From Pannonibacter indicus (GTDB lineage Bacteria; Pseudomonadota; Alphaproteobacteria; Rhizobiales; Stappiaceae): a DNA stretch of 64,000 nt. The notes under the pieces were generated by a model, which saw only the letters and a program-made list of their open reading frames with translations, was not told the origin of the DNA and ran no database searches. This document shows, piece by piece, positions 17,951-26,047 of this stretch. The position numbers were made by a program, and so were the translations under genes. Numbering within the stretch: position 1 is the first letter of the stretch; each line of letters begins with the position of its first letter. The stretch spans positions 142,633-206,632 of the forward strand of contig NZ_LIPT01000007.1 in NCBI RefSeq assembly GCF_001418225.1. The letters are read 5' to 3'.

Positions 17951-18784
17951 GTGCTTCAAGCTTCCAGCCCGGCTGCGGCCAGCAGCCCCATCCTGTCGGT
18001 GAACAACATCGAAGTGATCTATGATCACGTCATTCTTGTGCTGAAGGGCGTGTCCCTGACGGTGCCGGAAGGCGGCATCGTTGCCCTTCTGGGGGCCAAT
18101 GGTGCGGGTAAGACCACGACGCTGAAGGCCATCTCCAATCTGCTGCGGGCCGAGCGCGGGGATGTGACCAAGGGCAGCATCACCTTCAAGGGCGATCAGG
18201 TGCAGGGCCTCTCCCCCAATGATCTGGTGCGGCGCGGCTGCATTCAGGTGATGGAGGGCCGTCATTGCTTCGGCCATCTGACCATCGAGGAAAATCTGCT
18301 CACCGGCGCCTATACGCGGCGGGACGGGGCAGGGGCGATCAGGGCCGATCTGGAGATGGTCTACAATTACTTCCCCCGCCTGCGGGAGCGGCGGCGCAGC
18401 CAGGCGGGCTATACTTCCGGCGGCGAGCAGCAGATGTGTGCCATCGGCCGGGCCCTGATGAGCCGGCCGCGCATGATCCTGCTGGACGAGCCTTCCATGG
18501 GACTGGCGCCGCAGCTGGTGGAAGAAATCTTCGAAATTGTGAAGCAGCTCAACGGGGAACAGGGCGTGTCTTTCCTCCTGGCCGAGCAGAACACCAACAT
18601 CGCGCTGCGCTATGCCACCTACGGCTACATCGTGGAATCGGGCCGCATCGTGCTCGACGGCGAGGCCAAGGCGCTGCGCGAAAATGAAGACGTCAAGGAA
18701 TTCTACCTTGGCGTTGGCGGTGAGGGCCGCAAGTCCTTCCGCGATGTGAAGCATTACAAGCGCCGCAAGCGGTGGCTGGCGTAA
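17951..18784 (+). CDS. livF: Branched-chain-type ABC transporter ATPase (LivF-like)
   Basis: Second nucleotide-binding subunit, 277 residues, GTG start at 17951 with AGAGGA about 9 nt upstream; open frame before this is not conserved. Walker A is GANGAGKTTTLK (near residues 48-59), the signature is SGGEQQMCAIGRALMSRPR, Walker B is MILLDEPSMGLAPQLVEEIF, and the switch region is LLAEQNTNIALRYA. VMEGRHCFGHLTIEENLLTG is the LivF-type Q-loop region. An unusually basic C-terminus (KHYKRRKRWLA) extends past the family core. Confidence 0.92.
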   Translation: MLQASSPAAASSPILSVNNIEVIYDHVILVLKGVSLTVPEGGIVALLGANGAGKTTTLKAISNLLRAERGDVTKGSITFKGDQVQGLSPNDLVRRGCIQVMEGRHCFGHLTIEENLLTGAYTRRDGAGAIRADLEMVYNYFPRLRERRRSQAGYTSGGEQQMCAIGRALMSRPRMILLDEPSMGLAPQLVEEIFEIVKQLNGEQGVSFLLAEQNTNIALRYATYGYIVESGRIVLDGEAKALRENEDVKEFYLGVGGEGRKSFRDVKHYKRRKRWLA

Positions 18785-18826
18785 CCAGCGCAAGTTATTT
18801 CAAGGCGAAGCAAGCGAGGACAGGCT

Positions 18827-20071
18827 ATGACGGCGGAACATCGTGAAGCGCGCGAACGGCGGTCGCCGGATCAGCGCGAGGCGGAGCTTTTTGCCCGGCT
18901 TCCGGAAATCCTGCGCCATGCGCGGGAGGAAGCGCCCGGCTGGGCCCGCCATCTGAAAGGCGTGGATCCGGCTGCCGTTACCTCGCGGCAGGCACTGGCA
19001 GCCCTGCCGGTACTGCGCAAGTCGGACCTGCTGCAGCACCAGAAGGCGGAACCGCCCTTCGGCGGGTTTCTGGCCGGTTCCCTCAAGGGCGTGCAGCGGG
19101 TGTTCATGTCCCCGGGACCGATCTGGGAGCCGCAGCCGGAAGGGCAGGACCCGTGGAATGTGGCCCGTGCACTGGAGGCTGCCGGGTTTCAGGCGGGCGA
19201 TGTGGTGATCAACACCTTCTCCTATCATCTGACGCCAGGCGGTTTTCTGCTCGATCACGGCGCGCGGGCGCTGGGCTGCACCGTCTTCCCCGGCGGCGTC
19301 GGCAACACGGAAATGCTGCTGGAGGCCATCGAGACGCTGAAGCCCTCCGGTTATGCCGGCACGCCGGACTTCCTGAAGGTGCTGCTCGACAAGGGAGCCG
19401 AGATGGGGCGGGACATGTCCAGCCTCAAGCGTGGGCTTGTCTCCGGCGGGGCGCTGTTTCCATCGCTGCGGGCGGAGTATGCTGCGCGCGGTATTGCGGT
19501 TCTTCAGTGCTATGCCACGGCGGAACTGGGCGTCATTGCCTATGAGAGCGAGGCCGGCAGCGGCATGATCGTCAACGAGGACTATATCGTCGAGATCGTG
19601 CGTCCCGGCACGGGTACACCCGTGGCTGATGGTGAGGTTGGCGAGCTTGTGGTCACCACCTTCAACCGGACCTATCCGATGATCCGCTTCGGTACCGGCG
19701 ATCTGTCGGCGGTGCTGCCGGGCCAATCTCCTTGCGGGCGCACCGGACAGCGCATTGCCGGCTGGATGGGCCGGGCCGATCAGCGCACCAAGATCAAGGG
19801 CATGTTCGTTGATCCGGTGCAGATCGCCGATGTGCTCGCCCGCCACCCCGAAATCCGCAAGGCGCGGCTCGTTGTCACACGCGCCAGCGAGCAGGACGTG
19901 ATGACCCTGCAGGTGGAAACGGCCACTTCGGAAACGGCCTCTGCCATTGCCGCAACCCTTCGGGAGGTGACCAAGCTGAAGGGCGCCGTCGAATGCCTGG
20001 CGGAAGGCAGCTTGCCGAATGACGGCAAGGTCATTTCCGATGAGCGTGACTATGGAGGGCAGGCGGCCTGA
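18827..20071 (+). CDS. Phenylacetate-CoA ligase (PaaK)-family protein
   Basis: Adenylate-forming enzyme of 414 residues at the end of the Liv operon; ATG at 18827 with GCGAGGA upstream. The PaaK-like layout is visible: an N-terminal helical part, LPVLRKSDLLQ, NTFSYHLTPGGFLLDHGARA, YAGTPDFLKVLL, RGLVSGGALFPSLRAEYA, CYATAELGVIAYE, MIRFGTGDLS and the C-terminal IAGWMGRADQRTKIKGMFV. The usual Ser/Thr/Gly-rich P-loop of PaaK is replaced by FMSPGPIWEPQPEG, so ATP binding may differ. It likely acts on the same class of substrate as the first ligase or the transporter. Confidence 0.85.
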   Translation: MTAEHREARERRSPDQREAELFARLPEILRHAREEAPGWARHLKGVDPAAVTSRQALAALPVLRKSDLLQHQKAEPPFGGFLAGSLKGVQRVFMSPGPIWEPQPEGQDPWNVARALEAAGFQAGDVVINTFSYHLTPGGFLLDHGARALGCTVFPGGVGNTEMLLEAIETLKPSGYAGTPDFLKVLLDKGAEMGRDMSSLKRGLVSGGALFPSLRAEYAARGIAVLQCYATAELGVIAYESEAGSGMIVNEDYIVEIVRPGTGTPVADGEVGELVVTTFNRTYPMIRFGTGDLSAVLPGQSPCGRTGQRIAGWMGRADQRTKIKGMFVDPVQIADVLARHPEIRKARLVVTRASEQDVMTLQVETATSETASAIAATLREVTKLKGAVECLAEGSLPNDGKVISDERDYGGQAA

Positions 20072-20090
20072 TCCGCCTGTTTTCCTTCTT
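20060..20090 (+). terminator. Rho-independent terminator of the Liv/ligase operon
   Basis: CAGGCGG (20060-20066) pairs with CCGCCTG (20073-20079) and is followed by a T-rich run. The stem begins inside the last codons of the PaaK-family gene. It ends the seven-gene operon that begins at 11592. Confidence 0.75.
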
Positions 20091-20203
20091 TTGGGCGGTA
20101 ATGATCCGGACTGTGAGTTCTGACGTACTGGACAAGGCTGGCTGGTGTCTTATGTTCCGGCCAAATGTGCGCGTTTGCACGCCTGCCCGTTTCCGGAGTT
20201 GTC

Positions 20204-21283
20204 ATGACCGTCCAGTTTTCCCCTGAAGCCCTGGCTGAAGCCGGCCCATCCATGCGCAGCATCAAGCTGCCGGAGGCCCACCCGCCGGTGAAGGCGGGCA
20301 AGATCGGTGTGCTTCTCGTGAACCTGGGCACACCGGATGCCACCAGCTACTGGCCGATGCGCCGCTATCTGCGCGAGTTCCTGTCCGACAGGCGCGTCAT
20401 CGAATGGCCGAAGGCGCTCTGGTACCCGATCCTCTATGGCATCGTTCTGATCACCCGGCCGAAGAAGTCCGGCAAGGCCTATCAGGAGATCTGGAACAAG
20501 GAGCTGGACGAATCGCCGCTGCGCACCATCACCCGCAGCCAGTCGGACAAGCTCGCGGAGCTGATGGGCGATCATGGCGGCCGGCTGAAGATCGACTGGG
20601 CCATGCGCTATGGCCAGCCCTCCATCCGCTCGCGCCTTGAAGCGCTGAAGGCCGATGGCTGCGACCGTATTCTGGTGTTCCCGCTCTATCCGCAATATTC
20701 GGCCTCGACCACGGCGACGGTGAATGATGAAGTGTGCCGGGCTCTGCTCGAGATGCGCTGGCAGCCCGCCATCCGCACCGTGCCGCCCTATTACGATGAC
20801 CCGGCCTATATCGAGGCCCTGAGCCAATCGGTGGAGCGGCATCTTGCCGGCATCGATTTCGAGCCGGATGTGATCCTGACCTCCTATCACGGCATTCCGC
20901 AGTCCTACTTCAAGAAGGGCGACCCCTATCACTGCCACTGCATGAAGACGGCGCGGCTGATGCGCGAGCGGCTGGGCATGAGCAAGGAGAAGCTGCGTGT
21001 TACCTTCCAGTCCCGTTTCGGCCCGGAAGAGTGGCTGCAGCCCTACACGGACAAGACTGTGGAGGCGCTGGCGAAGGAAGGCGTGAAGAAAATTGCCGTG
21101 ATGAACCCCGGCTTTGCCGCAGACTGCCTTGAAACGCTGGAGGAAATTGCCGGAGAGGCCAGGGAGATCTTCCACGAGAATGGCGGCGGCGAGTTCACCC
21201 ACATCCCCTGCCTCAATGACAGCGATCTGGGCATGGCCGTGCTGGAGCAGGTGGTGCAGCGCGAACTGTCCGGCTGGCTCTGA
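20204..21283 (+). CDS. hemH: Ferrochelatase
   Basis: Inserts ferrous iron into protoporphyrin IX, the last step of protoheme synthesis. ATG at 20204 (MTVQFSPEAL) has GGAG at good distance; an earlier start at 20165 is less likely. The 359-residue product shows VGVLLVNLG-type start (KIGVLLVNLGTPD), REFLSDRRVIEWP, YGQPSIRSRLEALKADGC, FPLYPQYSASTTATV, the catalytic His in TSYHGIPQSYFKKGDPYHCH, and FQSRFGPEEWLQPYT. CxC of HCHC is present but there is no evident C-terminal iron-sulfur ligand set. It is a separate transcription unit after the upstream terminator. Confidence 0.95.
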   Translation: MTVQFSPEALAEAGPSMRSIKLPEAHPPVKAGKIGVLLVNLGTPDATSYWPMRRYLREFLSDRRVIEWPKALWYPILYGIVLITRPKKSGKAYQEIWNKELDESPLRTITRSQSDKLAELMGDHGGRLKIDWAMRYGQPSIRSRLEALKADGCDRILVFPLYPQYSASTTATVNDEVCRALLEMRWQPAIRTVPPYYDDPAYIEALSQSVERHLAGIDFEPDVILTSYHGIPQSYFKKGDPYHCHCMKTARLMRERLGMSKEKLRVTFQSRFGPEEWLQPYTDKTVEALAKEGVKKIAVMNPGFAADCLETLEEIAGEAREIFHENGGGEFTHIPCLNDSDLGMAVLEQVVQRELSGWL

Positions 21284-21386
21284 ACCCTTCGGTCCTCAAC
21301 GGGAATGCTCCCGATCCGGGTGGCATCGCAGGCTGATCCGTCGCATACTCCGCCCGTTTTGAAGGCAGATAAGACGGGAGCCTCGC

Positions 21387-22388
21387 ATGCCCTTGGCCGA
21401 TTATGGTTTCAACATTGTTCTAGTTGCACTCTTTTTCTTCGTCATCCTGCTGATTTTTGCGGGCGTGAAGACTGTTCCGCAGGGCTATAACCTGACGGTC
21501 GAACGCTTCGGCCGCTACCGGCGCACCCTCACGCCGGGTCTCAACCTGATTGTTCCAGTCATCGACAAGATCGGCCGCCGTCTTAACATGATGGAGCAGG
21601 TGCTCGACGTCCCCTCCCAGGAGGTCATCACCCGCGACAATGCCACCGTGACGGCGGATGGCATCACTTTCTATCAGGTGCTGGATGCTGCCCGTGCTGC
21701 CTATGAGGTGGCCGGGCTGGAAAACGCCATTCTTAACCTCACCATGACCAACATCCGCTCGGTGATGGGCTCGATGGATCTGGATGAGCTTCTGTCCAAC
21801 CGTGACGAGATCAACACCCGCCTGCTGCGCGTCGTGGATGCCGCAGCCGAATCCTGGGGCGTGAAGATCACCCGCATCGAGATCAAGGACATCAACCCGC
21901 CGCGCGATCTGGTGGATTCCATGGCCCGCCAGATGAAGGCCGAACGTGACAAGCGCGCCTCGATTCTTGAGGCCGAAGGCAAGCGTCAGGCTGAAATTCT
22001 CAAGGCCGAGGGTGAGAAGCAGGCGCTGATCCTGCAGGCCGAAGGCCGCCGGGAATCTGCCTTCCGTGATGCCGAGGCGCGCGAGCGCGAGGCTCAGGCC
22101 GAAGCGACGGCAACCCGCCTCGTCAGCGAGGCGATTTCGGCCGGCGACATGCAGGCGATCAATTATTTCGTTGCGACGAAATACGTGGAAGCCTTCAAGG
22201 AGCTGGCAACCTCCCGTAATCAGAAGACCCTGATCCTGCCGATGGAGTCGGCTTCGCTGCTCGGTGCCCTGACCGGCATCGGCGAGATTGCCCGCGAGGC
22301 TTTCGGCAACAGGGATGGCGAGAGCCGGTCCAGCTCGGGTTCGGGCCTGCCGTCCGTGCCGCGTCCGGGGCAGAGTGAGGGTGCATGA
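21387..22388 (+). CDS. qmcA: SPFH/Band 7 membrane protein (QmcA/paraslipin-like)
   Basis: Inner-membrane scaffolding protein, 333 residues. One N-terminal helix (about 8-27), then the SPFH domain with [40 protein letters not shown] and [20 protein letters not shown], then a long charged coiled coil rich in [20 protein letters not shown] repeats, and a C-terminal tail. The stop overlaps the next gene (ATGA), giving the conserved QmcA-YbbJ pair in which the NfeD-like partner accompanies the SPFH protein. It likely organises membrane microdomains or proteolysis. Confidence 0.93.
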   Translation: MPLADYGFNIVLVALFFFVILLIFAGVKTVPQGYNLTVERFGRYRRTLTPGLNLIVPVIDKIGRRLNMMEQVLDVPSQEVITRDNATVTADGITFYQVLDAARAAYEVAGLENAILNLTMTNIRSVMGSMDLDELLSNRDEINTRLLRVVDAAAESWGVKITRIEIKDINPPRDLVDSMARQMKAERDKRASILEAEGKRQAEILKAEGEKQALILQAEGRRESAFRDAEAREREAQAEATATRLVSEAISAGDMQAINYFVATKYVEAFKELATSRNQKTLILPMESASLLGALTGIGEIAREAFGNRDGESRSSSGSGLPSVPRPGQSEGA

Positions 22389-22840
22389 GCACATTCGAGC
22401 AGATCTTCCAGGGATTTGGCGTCTGGGGCTGGTGGTTCGCCGGCATCCTGCTCTTTGGGGCGGAGGTGCTCGTTCCGGGCACCTTCTTCCTCTGGTTCGG
22501 CGTCGCGGCCATCCTGGTTGGTGTGGTCAACCTGATCGAACCGCTCATCTGGCAGACGAACATCATCCTCTTCGCGGTGCTGTCCATCATCAGCGTGATT
22601 GCCGGGCGATGGTTCATGCGGCGGCGGGAAAGCGCCGTTGGCGATCCCGGCCTCAACAGGCGGGGCAGCCGCTATGCCGGACACATCTTTGTCCTGAAGG
22701 ACCCGATTGTCGCCGGGACAGGCTGGCTTTCCGTTGATGACACGGTCTGGCAGATCACCGGCCCGGATCTGCCAGCGGGCACCCGCGTGATTGTTGAAGG
22801 CGTGGAAGGTGTGCGCTTGCGGGTCAGGCAGGCGGACTGA
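22385..22840 (+). CDS. NfeD-like membrane protein (YbbJ family)
   Basis: Small membrane protein of 151 residues that overlaps the SPFH gene by 4 nt. Helices lie near residues 12-30 ([21 protein letters not shown]) and 33-70, followed by a C-terminal OB-fold-like NfeD domain with GRHI-type start ([15 protein letters not shown]) and [20 protein letters not shown]. The GLNRRGSRY linker is typical of YbbJ. It acts with the QmcA-like protein. Confidence 0.92.
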   Translation: MSTFEQIFQGFGVWGWWFAGILLFGAEVLVPGTFFLWFGVAAILVGVVNLIEPLIWQTNIILFAVLSIISVIAGRWFMRRRESAVGDPGLNRRGSRYAGHIFVLKDPIVAGTGWLSVDDTVWQITGPDLPAGTRVIVEGVEGVRLRVRQAD

Positions 22841-22927
22841 ACCCAATTCTCACAAGCGTGGTCGAGCCCGGGTGGCGTTGAGCCGGTTCAAGGCGCATTT
22901 TTGCCAGCTGCGTAAGCCCCGGGGCTT

Positions 22928-23028
22928 ATACCAAGGCTTTCGGTGCTGACGCATCACGCCTTGAAAGTGCTCAAGCGCCGCACGGGCTCAACCAATGCTA
23001 GATGAGTCAAGCTCATCGAGCATTGGTA
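22928..23028. repeat. Dispersed intergenic repeat, copy A
   Basis: About 100 bp beginning with TACCAAGGCTTTCGGTGCTG and ending with TTGGTATT. It shares with copies at 28895 and 40925 the core GACGCATCACGCCTTGAAA, followed by CTCAAGC and ACGGGCT. Its right half folds into an ACCAATGCT/AGCATTGGT hairpin. It fills the space between the convergent nfeD-like and motB genes and abuts the motB stop, so it may also act as a terminator. Confidence 0.75.
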
Positions 23029-23877
23029 TTACAGGTTACCCGGCGGGATTGGCGGGGCCTCGCGCATCAGCAAGATGCTGACGCGCCGGTTCGCCGCCAG
23101 GTAGGGGTCGTTCGGGAACAGAGGCTCCGTATCGGCCTTGCCCACCACCGAGAAAATCTGGTCTGACGGCACCCCATATTCGTTGAGGATCTGCCGGGCG
23201 ATATTCGCCCGGTCGGTAGACAGTTCCCAGGTGGTGTAGTTGGGGTCTGTGGCGGCGCTGCCGGTTGTCGTGTGGCCGGTGACCTGGATCCGGTTCGGCA
23301 TATCCGCCAGAACCGGGGCAATTTTTGCCAGGATACGGCGGGTGGTCTCATAGGGATATTTCGAGCCTTCCCGGAACATCGACCGCCCATCCTGATCCAC
23401 GATCATGAGGTTGAGGCCTTCTTCGGTTTCCTCGAAAATGATGTGCTGGGAGATTTCGGTGATCTCCGGCATTTCCTGCAGGGCCTGGCGCAGGGTCGCA
23501 GCTGCCGTCGCGAACTGCCGGGAACGCTCGATCTCGGCCTCGACCGTGTCGTGGGTGTTGGCTTCCGGTCCCTGTTTGGTGTTCTTCTCGTGGCGTTCGC
23601 TGGCGAAGTCCGAATCCAGTTCCTGCGGAACCTGTGAGACCTGCTTCATGTAGTCGCGGATCGGAATGCCTTCCATTTCGATCACGCCAAGACGCCGCGA
23701 GTTCTCCTTGACTCCAAAGGCATCTTTCATCGAACCGGCGACGATCTGGAGCTTCTGCTTGTCCTGCACCGAGAAGGAGATGATCAGCACGAAGAAGCAG
23801 ACGAGCAGGGACATCAGGTCGGCGAATGTCACCAGCCATTCCGGGGCGCCGCCGCCTGCAGGCTTTTTGCGTGCCAT
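23029..23877 (-). CDS. motB: MotB-like stator protein (OmpA-type peptidoglycan anchor)
   Basis: Stator subunit that couples ion flow to torque and anchors to the cell wall, 282 residues, ATG at 23877. The single N-terminal helix carries the ion-binding Asp20 in VTFADLMSLLVCFFVLIISF. A plug and linker of low conservation follow, then an OmpA-like domain with IQVTGHTTTGSA, TWELSTDRANIARQIL and AANRRVSILL. It is transcribed after motA, 28 nt downstream. No other flagellar genes are present, so it could serve a remote flagellar system or another proton-driven envelope machine. Confidence 0.9.
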   Translation of the reverse strand: MARKKPAGGGAPEWLVTFADLMSLLVCFFVLIISFSVQDKQKLQIVAGSMKDAFGVKENSRRLGVIEMEGIPIRDYMKQVSQVPQELDSDFASERHEKNTKQGPEANTHDTVEAEIERSRQFATAAATLRQALQEMPEITEISQHIIFEETEEGLNLMIVDQDGRSMFREGSKYPYETTRRILAKIAPVLADMPNRIQVTGHTTTGSAATDPNYTTWELSTDRANIARQILNEYGVPSDQIFSVVGKADTEPLFPNDPYLAANRRVSILLMREAPPIPPGNL

Positions 23878-23905
23878 GACCTGTGCTCCCTTTCCGGTCC
23901 CTGCC

Positions 23906-24673
23906 TTATGCCGCGTCGATCAGGCCGGCACGGGCGCTTTCCGGCAGATAGGCGATCAGCATTTCGCGGATCAGCGCCGGGCTCTTGGATTCGCGGATCT
24001 GCAGGATGCCGTCGATGATGAGGGTCTGGTTGACCTCTTCAACGTCGAACTTGGCGTCGAGTTTGTCCACCATCGGCAGACAGAAGCAGTTGGAAATCAG
24101 CGCCCCATAAAGCGTGGTCAGAAGGGCGACGGCCATGGACGGACCGATGGCAGAAGGATCATCCATGTTCGCCAGCATCTGCACCAGACCGACGAGCGTG
24201 CCGATCATGCCGAAGGCCGGGGCGCTGTCACCCAGGGCCTTGAACACGCGCTTGCCTTCCGAAAGGCGCGAAAGCGTCAGGTCCCGTTCGCGCATCATCG
24301 ATTCGCGGATGAACTCGATCTCATAGCCATCGGCGATGTATTGCACGCCCTTTGCCAGGGTAGGGTCCGAAACAGCAACATTTTCCAGCCCGAGCGGGCC
24401 TGACTTACGAACGATTTCGGCAAGGCTGCTGATTTCCTCAATCAGGTCGCGCGGCTTGATGTTCTTGGCGCCAAAGCCGACCTTTGCGCCAACGGCAAAG
24501 GCACTGACGATGCCGCCCAGCGAAAAGCGGATGAGGGTTGCGGCAAGACCGCCGCCGACCACGATGAGAATGGACGGAACATCGATGAACTGACCGAAGC
24601 TGCCGCCCATCAGGATTGCGATCATGACGATCGCAAAAGAGCCAACAACTCCGATAATTGAACCCAGATCCAT
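23906..24673 (-). CDS. motA: MotA-like stator protein (MotA/TolQ/ExbB family, PomA-like)
   Basis: Membrane stator subunit, 255 residues from ATG 24673 (MDLGSIIGVVGSFAIVMIAI); a longer reading frame starting at 24745 lacks similarity. Two N-terminal helices, a cytoplasmic loop with RERDLTLSRLSEGKRVFKAL, and then the paired helices with SAPAFGMIGTLVGLVQML and IGPSMAVALLTTLYGALI, as in PomA and short MotA proteins. It is the first gene of a motA-motB operon. Confidence 0.93.
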   Translation of the reverse strand: MDLGSIIGVVGSFAIVMIAILMGGSFGQFIDVPSILIVVGGGLAATLIRFSLGGIVSAFAVGAKVGFGAKNIKPRDLIEEISSLAEIVRKSGPLGLENVAVSDPTLAKGVQYIADGYEIEFIRESMMRERDLTLSRLSEGKRVFKALGDSAPAFGMIGTLVGLVQMLANMDDPSAIGPSMAVALLTTLYGALISNCFCLPMVDKLDAKFDVEEVNQTLIIDGILQIRESKSPALIREMLIAYLPESARAGLIDAA

Positions 24674-24794
24674 TCCAAGCACCGTTTCCAAAGGCCGGGG
24701 AGGCCGAACACTCTGGCGAGAGCTTAGAGAAACTAGGCTAATCAATCCCTAATCGGGCCGTGAATTGAGGTTTCTGCGTTAAGCAGCCCTTGCG

Positions 24795-25811
24795 TCAGGC
24801 CGCGCCGATGCGCAAGAGATCGTGCATGTGGATGATGCCGGCAGGCTTGCCATCTTCCACGACGAAGATCGAGGTGATTGCCGCCGTGTTGAGGAACTCC
24901 AGAACGGCACCTGACAACATGTCGCCCGGCACGGATTTCGGCCGCCGGGTCATGATTTCATCGACGGTCTTGTCGAGGAAATTGCTGCTCATGTGACGGC
25001 GCAGGTCACCGTCGGTGACGATGCCGGTGAGATTGCCGGCCTGATCCGTGACACCGGCGACGCCAAAGCCCTTCTGTGTCATCAGCACGATGGCATCACG
25101 CATCCGCGTGCCTTCCACCGTGAGCGGCATGGCATCGCCCTTGTGCATGATGTCGCGGGCAAGCCGGAGGCTCGCTCCCAGCTTGCCGCCCGGATGGAAG
25201 ACGCGGAAATCCTGCGCCGTGAAGCCGCGCGCCTCCAGAAGAGCCACGGTCAGGGCATCGCCGATGGCCAGTTGCAGCAGCGTCGAGGACGTCGGCGCAA
25301 GGCCATGCGGGCAGGCTTCCACCACCTGCGGCAGGGCGAGGACGACATCGGCTGCCTTGCCGAGCGCGCTGGTGGCCGATGAAGTGATGGCGATCAGCGG
25401 CACCTTGAATCGGCGGGTATAGGCGATGATGCTGGCGAGTTCCGGCGTTTCGCCGGACCAGGACAGGGCAACCACCGCATCATTCTGCGTGATCATGCCA
25501 AGGTCGCCGTGACTGGCCTCGCTGGCATGGACGAAGAACGCGGGCGTGCCGGTGGAGGCCATGGAGGCGGCAATCTTGGTGCCGATGTGGCCGCTTTTGC
25601 CGATGCCGGAAATGATGACGCGGCCTGCAATGCCATGCAGCAGCGCCACCGCACGGGTGAAGGGCTGAGCCAGGCTGTCCTGCAGCGCATCGCGCAGGGA
25701 GGTCAGAGCTGCCAGCTCCGTGCCGAGCGTCCGGTCCGCTGAAGCTAAAGTTTCGCGGTCCTCACTTGAAAGTGATGAGGGGGCGGTGTCGGTAAGGCTG
25801 GCGCTGTGCAT
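24795..25811 (-). CDS. kdsD: Arabinose-5-phosphate isomerase (KdsD/KpsF family)
   Basis: Interconverts ribulose-5-phosphate and arabinose-5-phosphate, the first step toward Kdo for lipopolysaccharide or capsule. 338 residues from ATG 25811, AGGA upstream. An SIS domain (about 45-190) has ISGIGKSGHIGTKIAASMAS, HASEASHGDLGMI, ALSWSGETPELA and the HGLAPTSSTLLQLAIGDALT signature of KdsD. Two CBS repeats follow (IMHKGDAMPLT and TGIVTDGDLRRHM; IMTRRPKSV and GIIHMHDLLR). The first 15-20 residues are a low-conservation extension. It fits the nearby envelope genes. Confidence 0.95.
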   Translation of the reverse strand: MHSASLTDTAPSSLSSEDRETLASADRTLGTELAALTSLRDALQDSLAQPFTRAVALLHGIAGRVIISGIGKSGHIGTKIAASMASTGTPAFFVHASEASHGDLGMITQNDAVVALSWSGETPELASIIAYTRRFKVPLIAITSSATSALGKAADVVLALPQVVEACPHGLAPTSSTLLQLAIGDALTVALLEARGFTAQDFRVFHPGGKLGASLRLARDIMHKGDAMPLTVEGTRMRDAIVLMTQKGFGVAGVTDQAGNLTGIVTDGDLRRHMSSNFLDKTVDEIMTRRPKSVPGDMLSGAVLEFLNTAAITSIFVVEDGKPAGIIHMHDLLRIGAA

Positions 25812-26047
25812 GGCTTTGTCCTGTTGCGCTGCGGACCTCAGCCATTGTGCGGGCTGAGGCTTGTGCGGACTGAGGCCTGTCTATGCCAGCGGCGGCGGCG
25901 GCGCAAGCATCCGGGTGGATGATGCCTGCCCGGACGGGTCAGCGGTAACCCTCTGGCAATGCCAATTTACGGCACGGAAACCCGTGGTTAACCATGTATC
26001 CCGCATTTTGAGACGAATTGTACCCATGGGTCCCGGTCCGGCTTTTG

